From Sphingopyxis lindanitolerans (lineage in GTDB: Bacteria; Pseudomonadota; Alphaproteobacteria; Sphingomonadales; Sphingomonadaceae), in the NCBI RefSeq assembly GCF_002993885.1, contig NZ_CM009578.1, positions 2,688,009 through 2,752,008 on the forward strand: a DNA stretch of 64,000 nt, in the 5' to 3' direction. The stretch's first letter is position 1; the number at the start of each line of letters is the position of its first letter. The position numbers and the translations under genes are program-made. Below are positions 17,301-26,246 of the stretch, one piece after another. The notes below the pieces were generated by a model. The model saw only the letters and a program-made list of their open reading frames with translations, was not told the DNA's origin and did not search any database.

Positions 17301-17338
17301 AAAAATGTAGCGCAAGCGCCCGATAGAGAGGTTTTCGG

Positions 17339-17706
17339 ATGTCGGAGGAATTTGTTCGGCGCTTTTTTGCCGCAGCGGACGCGATGGAAGCCGAACGCTT
17401 CGCGGCCTTTTTCACCGACGATATCGTCTGGCGCTATGGCAATAGCCCGCCTGTTCAGGGGCTCGATATCGTCTCGACCAGTATCGAACGATCTCCAGCG
17501 TCGTAAAGGCAGTGCGCCATGACATCGTCGGCATCTGGCGCGACGGCGACTGTGTCACCGTCGAGACCATAGCCAATTATTACGATCACCATGGCCGCCA
17601 TTTCGTTTTTCCCCCGTGCAATATCATGCAGGTCGACGGCGAGCGCTTCCGTGACGTTCGCGTATTTGTCGACAACCACGCGTTGTTCGAGCCGCCTGCA
17701 AACTGA
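17339..17706 (+). pseudogene. Frameshifted SnoaL-like (NTF2-fold) protein
   Basis: The start MSEEFVRRFFAAADAM and DDIVWRYGN match the intact SnoaL-like protein at 26596 (GFFAAADSL, EDIVWRFGN). The frame breaks just after GLDIV at about 17472 and stops at 17504-17506. The neighbouring frame continues the alignment: AVRHDIVGIWRDGDCVTVET, then RDVRVFVDNHALF, to the stop at 17706. A single indel accounts for the damage, so this is a recently inactivated paralogue. Confidence 0.8.
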
Positions 17707-17728
17707 TTGCCCGGGCGGTCCGGAACGA

Positions 17729-19132
17729 TCAGTCGCGAGCCCAGACGAGCTGAGCATTGGTGAATTCGCGAAGGCCGAAATGCGACAACTCGCGTCCGTA
17801 GCCGCTTTGCTTCACCCCTCCGATCGGCACCCGGGGATCCGACGCCGCAACCCCGTTGACGAATATACCGCCGGTCTCGATCTGGCGGGCAAGCCGCAAG
17901 GCTCGCTCGGCATCCCCGCACCAGAGTGCGCCCGACAGGCCAAAGTCGCTGTCATTGGCAAGCGCGATCGCATGCTCGGCATTTTCCGCAATGCTGATGG
18001 CGGCGACCGGACCGAAGGTTTCCTCCCGAAACACCGGCATGTCGGGGGTGACATTCGCGAGGATCGTCGGGGGATAATAAGCCCCGGGGCCGTCGGGTAT
18101 TCGCCCGCCGAGAAGCAGTGTCGCGCCGAGGCCCACACTCCGCTCGATCTGATCGTGCAACTCGGTGCGCAAGCGGACGCGGGCCATTGGGCCGACTTCG
18201 GTATCCTCATCGAGTGGATCGCCGAGCTGAAGTCGCTTTGTCGCCGCAACGAACCGGGCAACGAAAGCATCCGCTATCGGCCGCTCGACGATCAGCCGCT
18301 TGGCCGCAATGCAAACTTGCCCGCAATTCTGGAAACGCCCCTGGACCGCAGCTTGGACGGCGCGGTCGAGATCGGCATCGGCAAGGATGATGAAGGGGTC
18401 CGATCCGCCCAGCTCGAGTACGGACTTTTTGAGATTACGGCCCGCCTCTGCCGCGATCGCCGATCCCGCGCCGACACCGGCGGTCGCGGTCACCGCGGCG
18501 ATCCGCCGATCGGCGAGCATCGCCGGGATTGCGTCGCGCGTCACATTGACCACCGAGAATAAGCCTGTGGGGAGGTTCGCCTCGGCTATCGCCCGTTCAA
18601 GCGCGGCGGCGCAGCCCTGAACATTGTCGGCATGTTTAAGGATGAAGCCATTGCCCGCGACCATAATGGGTATGGCGGCCCGCAGGACCTGCCAGAAGGG
18701 AAAATTCCACGGCATTACGCCGAGCACGACGCCGAGCGGGCGGTAGGCGATGACGGCCTCTCCATCCCCTCCGACATCGGCGATTTCGTCTGCGAGCAAT
18801 ATCTCGGCATGGGCGGCATACCACTCGCATAGCGCCGCGCATTTCTCGATTTCTCCACGCGCGGCAACGACCGGTTTTCCCATTTCAAGGCTGATCAGCT
18901 GGCCAAGAGAGCAGGCATCCTTGCGGAGGATAACGCCAACGCGTGCGATATATTGCGCGCGCTCGGCAATTTGCAGAGCCGCCCAGGCCAATTGCCCCTC
19001 GGCGGCCTGCGCAAGAATCTCTTCGCATTTCTCCGGACCATGAAACGGATAGCTGGCAATCTTGTCGCCTGTGGCGGGACTGATCGAGACCGCGCATTGC
19101 ACTTCGCGCGCGGGCGACTTGAACTTTAGCAC
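17729..19132 (-). CDS. Aldehyde dehydrogenase, succinate-semialdehyde type
   Basis: A 467-residue NAD(P)-dependent ALDH. Visible marks are PWNFPFWQVLRA near 143, LELGGSDPF with the general-base Glu near 240, and the nucleophilic Cys in NCGQVCIAAKR near 274; VFREETFGPV and GVKQSGYGREL follow. The compact length and GVKQSGYGRE resemble succinate-semialdehyde dehydrogenases of the GabD/Sad type. It is the last gene of a six-gene operon and begins with GTG immediately after the aldolase stop. An HpaI-type aldolase releases succinic semialdehyde and pyruvate, so oxidising that aldehyde to succinate is the natural role. Confidence 0.88.
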   Translation of the reverse strand: MLKFKSPAREVQCAVSISPATGDKIASYPFHGPEKCEEILAQAAEGQLAWAALQIAERAQYIARVGVILRKDACSLGQLISLEMGKPVVAARGEIEKCAALCEWYAAHAEILLADEIADVGGDGEAVIAYRPLGVVLGVMPWNFPFWQVLRAAIPIMVAGNGFILKHADNVQGCAAALERAIAEANLPTGLFSVVNVTRDAIPAMLADRRIAAVTATAGVGAGSAIAAEAGRNLKKSVLELGGSDPFIILADADLDRAVQAAVQGRFQNCGQVCIAAKRLIVERPIADAFVARFVAATKRLQLGDPLDEDTEVGPMARVRLRTELHDQIERSVGLGATLLLGGRIPDGPGAYYPPTILANVTPDMPVFREETFGPVAAISIAENAEHAIALANDSDFGLSGALWCGDAERALRLARQIETGGIFVNGVAASDPRVPIGGVKQSGYGRELSHFGLREFTNAQLVWARD

Positions 19133-19927
19133 TCAGTAAACGCCTTTCTCACGCGGTGTCTCGGGCACCGTCGGGTTCTTGAAGGATCGCGCGAGGCTTT
19201 CGGCGCCGCGCGCGAGGATGGTGACGTCAGTTCCGACCGCGACGAAGGCCGCGCCCAGTTCGAGATAGCGTCTTGCGAGCGCTTCGTCGGCGATCAGAAT
19301 TCCAGCTGCCTTGCCCGCCGCGGTAATGGTCGCGATCCCGGCCTCAATGGCATCCTGCACTTCGGTGTGACCCGGGTTGCCCAAATGCCCAAGCGCCGCC
19401 GCAAGATCGGACGGTCCCAGAAACACACCGTCGACACCCGGTGTGTATGCGATAGCATCGAGGGCCTGCAGGCCTGCGCGCGACTCGACCTGTAGCAGCA
19501 GGCAGATCTCGTCGACTGCATTCTGCAAATAATCCGGTGAGCGATTCCAGCGGCTTGCCCGTCCGATCGCCGAGCCAACGCCCCTGATACCGGCGGGCGG
19601 ATAGCGCGTGGCGCGGACCATCTCGGCCGCTTGGGTACCGCTTTCCACCATGGGAATAAGAAGGGTGCGCGCACCGAGATCGAGGAGCTGCTTAATCATG
19701 ACGGCATCGCCGATCGGGGGGCGCACCACGGCCTCGACTGGGTAGGCCGCAATGGCCTGGAGCTGGGCCAGAATGAGAGGAATGTCATTCGGTGCATGTT
19801 CGGCGTCGATCAGCAGCCAGTCGAAGCCTGCGCCAGCGCAAATCTCGGCGGTATAAGGCGAGGCGAGAGCCTGCCAGAAGCCGATCTGCGGCTGATTCGC
19901 CGCAATGGCCTGTTTGAATGCGTTCAC
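19133..19927 (-). CDS. HpcH/HpaI-type class II aldolase
   Basis: A 264-residue aldolase of the 4-hydroxy-2-oxoheptanedioate/2-keto-3-deoxy sugar acid group, which splits 4-hydroxy-2-oxo diacids to pyruvate plus an aldehyde. Readable are [23 protein letters not shown] with the catalytic His, the metal-binding Glu in [11 protein letters not shown], and the Asp in [14 protein letters not shown]. The start is GTG 19927 behind AGGAGCT. It sits between the hydratase and aldehyde dehydrogenase genes, the same order of steps as the homoprotocatechuate meta pathway. Confidence 0.88.
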   Translation of the reverse strand: MNAFKQAIAANQPQIGFWQALASPYTAEICAGAGFDWLLIDAEHAPNDIPLILAQLQAIAAYPVEAVVRPPIGDAVMIKQLLDLGARTLLIPMVESGTQAAEMVRATRYPPAGIRGVGSAIGRASRWNRSPDYLQNAVDEICLLLQVESRAGLQALDAIAYTPGVDGVFLGPSDLAAALGHLGNPGHTEVQDAIEAGIATITAAGKAAGILIADEALARRYLELGAAFVAVGTDVTILARGAESLARSFKNPTVPETPREKGVY

Positions 19928-19970
19928 GCCCGGAGCTCCTGTCGATGCGGAAAATATTGCGTGGCGATTG

Positions 19971-20819
19971 TCAGCTGGTGAACTCGCACTCCACCCGCCC
20001 GAAGTCACCATAGTCTGCCACGATGCGACTTCCAGGCGGGGCTTCCACCGGCCGAATGAAGGAACCCGAGAGGACGATCTGGCCGGTCTCGATCGTGCCG
20101 CCATAGGTCGCAAGCCGGGCGGCGAGCCAGGCGATGGAGAGGAGCGGGTTGTCGAGAACGCCGGCACCAAGTCCGGTCTCTTCGACCTCACCATTCTTCG
20201 ACACGATCGCGCCGACCCAGCGCAGGTCGCGACCATGGAAATCGCGCACTGGTTCGCCCAGGACAATGCCGCCGTTGGCCGCATTGTCGGCGACGGTATC
20301 GAACACTTTGCGGCTCTCGCCGCTGCGGGGATCTTTCCGGGTAATGCGCGTGTCGAGGATCTCGAGGGCCGGGACGACATAATCGGTTGCGGCGAGGACT
20401 TCGGCAGGCGTGACATTCGTCCCGACGAGCGGAGCCTTCATGACAAAGGCGATCTCTGCCTCGACGCGCGGCTGGATGAACCGCCGCGGCGGGATTTTTG
20501 CGCCGTTCGCAAAGACCATGCTCTCAAGCAAGACCCCCGAGTCGGGAATGTCGATTGAAAGCGCAGCCTGCATCGCTTTCGATGTGAGACCAATTTTCCA
20601 GCCGACAATGCCGTCGCCCGACGCCCGTTTAAGCCGGACCCATTCGGCCTGGACCGCATAGGCATCGTCGAGCGTCATGCCCCGGTGATCCTCGCTCAGC
20701 AGCGGAATCTGAATCTGGCAGCGCTCGGCCTCCTCAAGGGCGAGCGCTGCCTTCCGCACGGCCTCGCCCGAAAGGGTGAGGCCGTGCGGAAGGCTGTCGG
20801 TGCTGCCGGCAAGCGCCAT
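19971..20819 (-). CDS. HpaH/MhpD-like 2-oxo-diacid hydratase
   Basis: A 282-residue member of the fumarylacetoacetase-fold hydratases (2-oxohept-4-ene-1,7-dioate hydratase group), which add water to 2-hydroxy-dienoates to give 4-hydroxy-2-oxo acids. Seen are [12 protein letters not shown] near 75, the metal-binding Glu pair in [10 protein letters not shown] near 120, and [13 protein letters not shown] near 175. ATG 20819 starts 5 bp after the stop of the bicupin gene. The product would be the substrate of the aldolase downstream. Confidence 0.88.
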   Translation of the reverse strand: MALAGSTDSLPHGLTLSGEAVRKAALALEEAERCQIQIPLLSEDHRGMTLDDAYAVQAEWVRLKRASGDGIVGWKIGLTSKAMQAALSIDIPDSGVLLESMVFANGAKIPPRRFIQPRVEAEIAFVMKAPLVGTNVTPAEVLAATDYVVPALEILDTRITRKDPRSGESRKVFDTVADNAANGGIVLGEPVRDFHGRDLRWVGAIVSKNGEVEETGLGAGVLDNPLLSIAWLAARLATYGGTIETGQIVLSGSFIRPVEAPPGSRIVADYGDFGRVECEFTS

Positions 20820-20824
20820 GGCGG

Positions 20825-21919
20825 TCAGGAAGCGGCCGCGGAGCGGTTGGTCGCGAAACCTTCTTCGGTGCCAAGCAGCGCCGGCGGTTCTTTCAGGCTT
20901 TCCTGCCAAAGCAGCGATTCCATCGCGATATTGAGCGGCTGGTCCTGGATCGTGAGTTCATAGACCGGCTCGTCGAACGAAGCATGATTGTGGACGGCCC
21001 AGCCGGGCGCCGACAGCATGAGGTCGCCAGATTTCCATTCATAGATCTTGCCCTCGACCGTCGAGCGGCCCGAACCCGAAAAATAATAGTTCACGGCCGC
21101 CGAGGAGTGACGGTGCGGGCGATCGACGATCTTGGGCGGACGCAGCGTCATCGTTGCGAAGAAGTTTGGCGTCGTGCCGTTGGTGCGGCCAGTCATCGGA
21201 TTATACAGAAGATAAAGACGACGACCCACATAGTCTTTGCCCAGCGCTTCGAGTTTGTCGAGATGCTCTTTGACCTGTTCCCAAGGCCAGTAAAGTGCCG
21301 GGCTCTGGACCGAAGGCGGGTTGATGAGTCGCTCATAGGGCATCATCCAGGCGCCTTCATCGTTGAGGGCGAACGTGCCGAACGGGTTGGTCTTGCTTTC
21401 GTCCGCTTCGCCATGCTCACTGGCTTCCTCGACGGCGCGAAGCGCAGGCTGGGGGGTTTCCTCGATGACATGGATGTTCATCATGTCGAGAAGCGCGCCG
21501 TTCGAATAGGTGAGGCGAACATAGACATTGTCGCCCGTGTTTCGGTGGCGGTAAATGCGCATCGACGGAGTGTTCCAGACATCGTGCAGCGCGGTCGGGC
21601 GTCGGTCGCCGCTGATTTCGGTTTCGCCCGATCCGCGAATAACGAAATTCACCTGCGTGGAATTCTGGCGGAAAGTCGAGGTTTCCTCGCCGGGCAGCAG
21701 CACGTCGAGTGCGACTTCAATGCCGGGTGCGAGCCCGCGCGATTTCTTGTTGAGCGGGTGGACGAAGAAGGAGCGCCGACGCCCATTGGCGGGGCGCGGC
21801 ATTGCCGCAAGCCGCTCGATCTCGATGTCGATTTCTTCCTTGGTGATCACGATCGGTTCCCAAGGGGTTTCGCGGTCCGGCAACTCGCCGCTGCCGTCGA
21901 CAAAAATCGGATTGGTCAT
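20825..21919 (-). CDS. Gentisate 1,2-dioxygenase-like bicupin ring-cleaving dioxygenase
   Basis: A 364-residue bicupin. The C-terminal cupin carries the iron motif RPHRHSSAAVNYYFSGSG; the N-terminal half has STQVNFVIRGSGETEI. The architecture is that of gentisate, salicylate, 5-aminosalicylate and 1-hydroxy-2-naphthoate dioxygenases, which cleave between a carboxyl- and a hydroxyl-bearing carbon using Fe(II). Which of these it uses cannot be decided by eye. It is the only ring-cleaving enzyme in the operon and stands just before the hydratase. ATG 21919 is preferred (AAGGAAG upstream), overlapping the operon context of OCD, whose stop is 1 bp away. Confidence 0.82.
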   Translation of the reverse strand: MTNPIFVDGSGELPDRETPWEPIVITKEEIDIEIERLAAMPRPANGRRRSFFVHPLNKKSRGLAPGIEVALDVLLPGEETSTFRQNSTQVNFVIRGSGETEISGDRRPTALHDVWNTPSMRIYRHRNTGDNVYVRLTYSNGALLDMMNIHVIEETPQPALRAVEEASEHGEADESKTNPFGTFALNDEGAWMMPYERLINPPSVQSPALYWPWEQVKEHLDKLEALGKDYVGRRLYLLYNPMTGRTNGTTPNFFATMTLRPPKIVDRPHRHSSAAVNYYFSGSGRSTVEGKIYEWKSGDLMLSAPGWAVHNHASFDEPVYELTIQDQPLNIAMESLLWQESLKEPPALLGTEEGFATNRSAAAS

Positions 21920-21920
21920 G

Positions 21921-22928
21921 TCAGCTTCCTTCATTGGATGATTTGGTGAGACGGGGAGAAATACGGACGGGGCTGGGGATTACTCGGCCGAGGCCCGCAG
22001 CTTGTGCGAGCTTCAAGATGGTAAAGCCCAACGACAGGTCGGAAATTCCCATACCCATCGCCTTGAATACCGAAAGGTCTGCATCCGCCGAACGTGTCGC
22101 CTCCTCGGCAACGAGTTCGCTGAGCGGGCGCACATGTTTCCAACCGTCCTCGTCGGCGCCGAAGGCTTCGTTAAACTCGCGCGAGAGTTTGCGGGCCTGA
22201 GGAACGCTGTCGGCGGCGATCACGGCGGCGCGATCGAGCAAGTCATACTCGAATTCCGCGCGCTCGGGGGTGATCGCCCCCACCGCATTGAGATGCACGC
22301 CGCGCGGCAGCATCGACGACTTCAGAAAAGGCGTGGTAGCCCGCGTTGCCAGGGTCACCACTTCGGCGCCGTCGAGCGCTTCCTCAAGCGTAGCCGCGGC
22401 GATTGCTTCGATCCCGAGGGCATCCTCGGTTTTGGCCGCAAGCTGTTCGCGCTTCGCCGCCGTCGGGCTCCAGATCGCGATACGATCTAGCGGGCGCACC
22501 GCGGCCACCGCCGCGATCTGCGTCATACTTTGCTTGCCCGCACCAATCATTGCCATGCGCCGCGCGTCCGCCTTCGCCATCAGCGAGGTCGCCAGACCGC
22601 TGATGCCGCCCGTGCGCATCTGGCCAAGCGCGAAGGCCTCGATGATTGCGAGCACCGAGCCGTCGTTGCTGTCGATGATGACGAGCAGGGGCATGGCGCC
22701 GCCCGGGGTATGGGCCCAGGTCTTGGTGCCAGCGACTCCCTTTCCCTCGAATACCGCGCCGATCGCGTGCATCGTTGCATAGTCACCCCATATGACATGT
22801 GTCTTGACCATATTCTCGGCACGGCCCGCGGCCTCCTCGCGGAGGCCGACCCGGAGGGCTTCGATCGCTTCGGGAAGGGAGAGGAGCGAGACGACGTCCT
22901 GCTCGGTAATCCAGACGATATCGCTCAC
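21921..22928 (-). CDS. Ornithine cyclodeaminase / mu-crystallin family protein
   Basis: A 335-residue OCD-family protein: GQMRTGGISGLATSLMA near 105 with the family Arg, the NAD-binding loop IGAGKQSMTQI near 127, VTLATRATTPF near 195, and LNAVGAITPERAEF near 220. Members reduce cyclic ketimines or deaminate ornithine. In an aromatic ring-cleavage operon the odd presence of an imine-handling enzyme suggests a nitrogen-bearing intermediate. The start is GTG 22928, sharing GTGA with the stop of the CMD gene, so the two are translationally coupled. Confidence 0.85.
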   Translation of the reverse strand: MSDIVWITEQDVVSLLSLPEAIEALRVGLREEAAGRAENMVKTHVIWGDYATMHAIGAVFEGKGVAGTKTWAHTPGGAMPLLVIIDSNDGSVLAIIEAFALGQMRTGGISGLATSLMAKADARRMAMIGAGKQSMTQIAAVAAVRPLDRIAIWSPTAAKREQLAAKTEDALGIEAIAAATLEEALDGAEVVTLATRATTPFLKSSMLPRGVHLNAVGAITPERAEFEYDLLDRAAVIAADSVPQARKLSREFNEAFGADEDGWKHVRPLSELVAEEATRSADADLSVFKAMGMGISDLSLGFTILKLAQAAGLGRVIPSPVRISPRLTKSSNEGS

Positions 22929-23485
22929 AGGTCGCTTTCCTTCGAGAAAATGGAGGGGACGGGAGGTGCAAGTTCGAGAGCGTTCACGATCAGCGCATGG
23001 GTGATGTAGCGCCCGATCAGAAAGAGGATTGCAATCGCCTGGTCGGATCCGATCGCGTCGATGAGAGCGTCGAGTTCTGCGCCGACACCGATCGCCTTGC
23101 GCTCGATGGCGATCATCACGAAACGCTGAACGGCGCGCTCGTCTGGAGAAAGCGCGTCGTTGCCATCCGGTTCGAGGCGCTCGATTGCCGCCACCCAGTC
23201 ATGGCCGAAGCCAAGCCGCACCGAGAGACGCTCATGCTGGTGCCTTTCATAGTCGTTGCTCATCAGCGACGCGATCGTCAGCGCGCCCGTCTCGGTCAGA
23301 CGGTCCGGCAGGGCCTTTTTCAGCGCTTCGGTCATTTCCATGAAGGGTACGAGCACGGTTGGCTGATGCCCCGCGCAGCGAAAGAACTCGCCGAGATAGC
23401 CGAGCCGCTTGACCCGGGCATCGAGAACAGCCTGCGCCTTGGGAGCGAGTTCCTCGAAACTCAGTCTCTGAATACGGTCGGCCAT
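22925..23485 (-). CDS. Carboxymuconolactone decarboxylase / AhpD-like protein
   Basis: A 186-residue all-helical protein of the CMD/AhpD group: RVKRLGYLGEFFRCAGHQP, ALTIASLMSNDYERHQHERLSVRLG and a C-terminal helix pair. The AhpD C-x-x-C pair is absent and EyerHqHe stands in the helix that normally bears catalytic residues, so a decarboxylase or lactone-type role is likelier than peroxidase. It is the first gene of the six-gene operon; ATG 23485 follows a strong AGGAGG. The true reaction is unknown. Confidence 0.72.
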   Translation of the reverse strand: MADRIQRLSFEELAPKAQAVLDARVKRLGYLGEFFRCAGHQPTVLVPFMEMTEALKKALPDRLTETGALTIASLMSNDYERHQHERLSVRLGFGHDWVAAIERLEPDGNDALSPDERAVQRFVMIAIERKAIGVGAELDALIDAIGSDQAIAILFLIGRYITHALIVNALELAPPVPSIFSKESDL

Positions 23486-23561
23486 GGTTCCTCCTGCTGA
23501 AGTCGCACAAGCCATGCCCGACACGAGGCGGTCACGGAAATATATTGTTTTAGGGTTGGTA

Positions 23562-23576
23562 ATACCTCATGGGTAT
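23562..23576. promoter_or_regulatory. LysR-type binding box (ATACC-N5-GGTAT)
   Basis: ATACCTCATGGGTAT is a perfect interrupted palindrome of T-N11-A form in the 94-bp gap between the LysR gene (23580) and the divergent six-gene operon (23485). It ends 4 bp before the LysR start, as expected for an autoregulatory and activating site. Confidence 0.7.
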
Positions 23577-23579
23577 AAT

Positions 23580-24524
23580 ATGGATTTCCGCCAGCTTCGC
23601 TATTTCTCCGTGCTCGCCGAGGAACTGAACTTCACGCGCGCCGCTGCCCGGTGCAATGTGTCGCAGCCCCCGCTAAGTCGAGCCATCCGGCAACTCGAGG
23701 AGCAGTTGGGTGTCGCACTCTTCATCCGAGACACGCACAATGTCCGCCTCACCGCGGCGGGCGCGAGTCTCGCCAGGGATGCCGCGCGCATTGCTACGTT
23801 GCTCGATGAGGCGGACCAACGGACTCGCAAGGTCGCGCGGGGCCTTCGCGGCACGCTGACGCTAGGCTTCGGCGGATCGACGGTCTACTCATTCTGGCCG
23901 TCGCTGATCCGCGGGTTCAAACAACTCGCGCCCGATGTCGACCTGTCGTTCCGCGCGATGTCCGTTCTGGAACAGATCGAGGCACTTCGCGAGTCCCGGA
24001 TCGACGTCGGCCTCATCCGTTTGCCTGTGCTCGACGAGATGGTCGAAACCGCGGCGGTCTATCAGGAACCGCTGTCGGTGGCGCTGCCATCAGAGCATCC
24101 TTTGCTTGGTGCGTCCGGACCAGTCCCGGTGCGCCGCCTCGTGGGTTCGCCCTTCGTCACTTATGAGGCGCGGCGCGGCTTCAACTTCCAGGCCGATCTG
24201 CACGCACTTTGCCGCTTCGCACGTTTCGAGCCCCAGATCGTCCACCAAGCGCCATCGACCGAAGCCGTCGTCGGCATCGTCGCCTGCGGCGAGGGTGTCG
24301 CAATCGTACCGGCTTCGGCCGAGCGGCTTCGCATGCGCGGCGTATCGTTCCGCCCGCTCGAAACCAAGGGGCTGCCAGCGCAGCTCGCGTCGGTAACCTT
24401 CGGAATCGGCTGGCGGCGCGATTTTACCTCTGCAGTGACGGAGGAATTTATCGCTTTCGTGCGTTCGCTCCCAGAAGTCGCATCCGAAGAAGGAAAGCGG
24501 AAGACTCCGGTTCAGCCGGGTTGA
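23580..24524 (+). CDS. LysR-family transcriptional regulator of the ring-cleavage operon
   Basis: A 314-residue LysR protein of the CatR/BenM-like type: MDFRQLRYFSVLAEELNF, helix-turn-helix RCNVSQPPLSRAIRQLEEQLG, then a substrate-binding domain with VGLIRLPV and GEGVAIVPAS. It is divergent from the six-gene operon with a clear LysR box between. Such regulators normally activate in response to a pathway intermediate. ATG 23580 gives the canonical start; the longer frame upstream is rejected. Its 3' end overlaps the convergent sodB gene by 13 bp. Confidence 0.9.
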   Translation: MDFRQLRYFSVLAEELNFTRAAARCNVSQPPLSRAIRQLEEQLGVALFIRDTHNVRLTAAGASLARDAARIATLLDEADQRTRKVARGLRGTLTLGFGGSTVYSFWPSLIRGFKQLAPDVDLSFRAMSVLEQIEALRESRIDVGLIRLPVLDEMVETAAVYQEPLSVALPSEHPLLGASGPVPVRRLVGSPFVTYEARRGFNFQADLHALCRFARFEPQIVHQAPSTEAVVGIVACGEGVAIVPASAERLRMRGVSFRPLETKGLPAQLASVTFGIGWRRDFTSAVTEEFIAFVRSLPEVASEEGKRKTPVQPG

Positions 24525-25135
24525 TCGGCGCGGCTTGCGCCCTGGCCGTCGAGATTGGCCGCGACGAAATCCCAATTGACGGCAGTCTCCAGGATCGCGT
24601 CGAGATAAGAGGGGCGTGCGTTGCGATAGTCGATATAATAGGCATGTTCCCAGACATCGATGATTAGCAGCGGTACGGCGCCATGCGCTATGGGCGTGTC
24701 GGCATCATGATAGGATGCGATCTGCAGGCGGCCGTCGCAGAGATTGAGCGCGGCCCAGCCGCTACCAAAATGGCCTGCCGCCTCGGACTTGAGCGCGGCG
24801 ACCAGGTCGGCGGTCGATCCAAAATCGCGCTCGATCAGCACCAGGAGCTCGCCCGTCGGTGCACTGGCCACCGGGCTGAGCCCAAGCCAGTAGAAGCCAT
24901 GATTCCATATCTGTCCGACCTGATTGAAGAGCGGTTTGCGGCTTTCGGCCGCCGCGAGGTGGATAAGCTCGACGAGCGACTTACCCTGAAGCGAAGGATC
25001 GGCAGCGACCAGTTCGTTGGGCTTTGTCACATAAGCGTTGTGATGCTTGCCATGATGGTAGGCGAAGGTTTCAGCCGAGATGACGGCGCCGAAGGCATCG
25101 GTCGCATAGGGAAGCGGCGGGAGGGTGAAAGGCAT
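24512..25135 (-). CDS. sodB: Iron superoxide dismutase
   Basis: A 207-residue Fe-type SOD. The metal ligands are in FAYHHGKHHNAYV (His27 region), WNHGFYW (His near 78), and IIDVWEHAYYIDYRN (Asp and His near 162-166); AAAESRKPLFNQVGQ is the Fe-type version of the loop. It detoxifies superoxide in the cytoplasm. Presence in a catabolic island is unusual, but fits a route that cycles quinones and uses Fe(II) dioxygenases, both superoxide-sensitive. ATG 25135 is chosen by family alignment (MPFTLPPLPY). Confidence 0.93.
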   Translation of the reverse strand: MPFTLPPLPYATDAFGAVISAETFAYHHGKHHNAYVTKPNELVAADPSLQGKSLVELIHLAAAESRKPLFNQVGQIWNHGFYWLGLSPVASAPTGELLVLIERDFGSTADLVAALKSEAAGHFGSGWAALNLCDGRLQIASYHDADTPIAHGAVPLLIIDVWEHAYYIDYRNARPSYLDAILETAVNWDFVAANLDGQGASRADQPG

Positions 25136-25223
25136 GGGCAGTCTCCTGTCGATCGCCGGGGCGCGGCGAACCCTGATTGGGCGCGGACAAAGCCCGCGCC
25201 CGTTGCGCCGAAAGCGCATCGGC

Positions 25224-26246
25224 TTATGTTTTCAGGCCGTAAAAGCCGGTTTCAATGTGAGCCGCATATTCCAAGGCCTCTTTCGTGAGGCGCATCGTCG
25301 GCCGCACCTCAAGAAGCCAAGCCTGATAGCCTTCCGGGACATTTTCCTCGGGACCATGATGGGTAACAGCCTTCGGGACCCAGGTAAGTGTGCCCGGTTC
25401 GGTCACGCCGCCCCACGCGCCGGGGCCCTCGCAGTAAAGGATGAGCTCGTCATAATCGGCGTTGTGATGAACGGGAGGTCGGCTGCCGGGTCGCGCGCTC
25501 AACGTATAGCACATGACGCTTGTATCGGCCGTGGAAAGAAACTGTCCGGGAGGGCCTCCGGGACCAGTGATATAAGCGAGCGGATGAATTTCCTTGAGAT
25601 TGAGCGCCCAGACGGGTGACTGGCCCTCGACCTGCTTGACCGCCGGCAGCGGATCATGCGCCATTTCGAAGCGTGTGATGCCGTCGAAGCTTTTGATCCA
25701 CAAACGATGCGGTTTCTCGGCCGCGAGGCCTGCCGTAATCGCCGCACGCCGGACGCTGCGGCCGAAATGGATCATCCCGAAAGGGGCCGGCACATCGAAG
25801 TACAGTGGCAACGGGCTCGAGAGGATGAGCACGGCCAGTTCGCTGTCCAGCGGTTCGACACGATAGGAGACGGCGCGCGGCAGGAAAACGAAATCCAGTG
25901 GGCCCGCCTCGATGTCGCCAAAGTCCGTGCGGATGCGCGCGCGCCCCGACTGGATGAAGTGCAACTCGTCGGCTTCGGCGTTGCGCACGGTATAAGGGGT
26001 GGGGGCGCGGCGCCTGGAGACCGCGAGTTCCACGCCTTCGCGCGAAGTCATCACCGGTGTCGGCAGCGCCTCGGCATCCATACTGTCGGCGGTCGGCAGA
26101 TCGAAAAGGTTGACGCGGTGCGGCGCATGGGGGCCTTCGACCGAAAGATAATCTGGCAGATAATTCTCGCGCAGGGCAACCGCATTCGCGCCAAGAAAGC
26201 CGTCGCGCGACCATAAATAGGGCCCGGGGCCACCATGACCTGCCAT
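25224..26246 (-). CDS. Homogentisate 1,2-dioxygenase-like cupin protein
   Basis: A 340-residue protein of the HmgA fold, shorter than true homogentisate dioxygenases (about 430). Seen are YTVRNAEADELHFIQSG near 85, PLDFVFLPRAVSYRV near 118, and the putative iron site RPPVHHNADYDELILYCEG near 260 with VTHHGPEE near 295. It may cleave a hydroquinone-type ring, or act on a related cupin substrate; it is thus a second candidate ring-cleavage enzyme of module 1. ATG 26246 follows AAGGAG. The operator core in reverse orientation (26268-26277) sits 22-31 bp upstream, overlapping the promoter. Confidence 0.8.
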   Translation of the reverse strand: MAGHGGPGPYLWSRDGFLGANAVALRENYLPDYLSVEGPHAPHRVNLFDLPTADSMDAEALPTPVMTSREGVELAVSRRRAPTPYTVRNAEADELHFIQSGRARIRTDFGDIEAGPLDFVFLPRAVSYRVEPLDSELAVLILSSPLPLYFDVPAPFGMIHFGRSVRRAAITAGLAAEKPHRLWIKSFDGITRFEMAHDPLPAVKQVEGQSPVWALNLKEIHPLAYITGPGGPPGQFLSTADTSVMCYTLSARPGSRPPVHHNADYDELILYCEGPGAWGGVTEPGTLTWVPKAVTHHGPEENVPEGYQAWLLEVRPTMRLTKEALEYAAHIETGFYGLKT

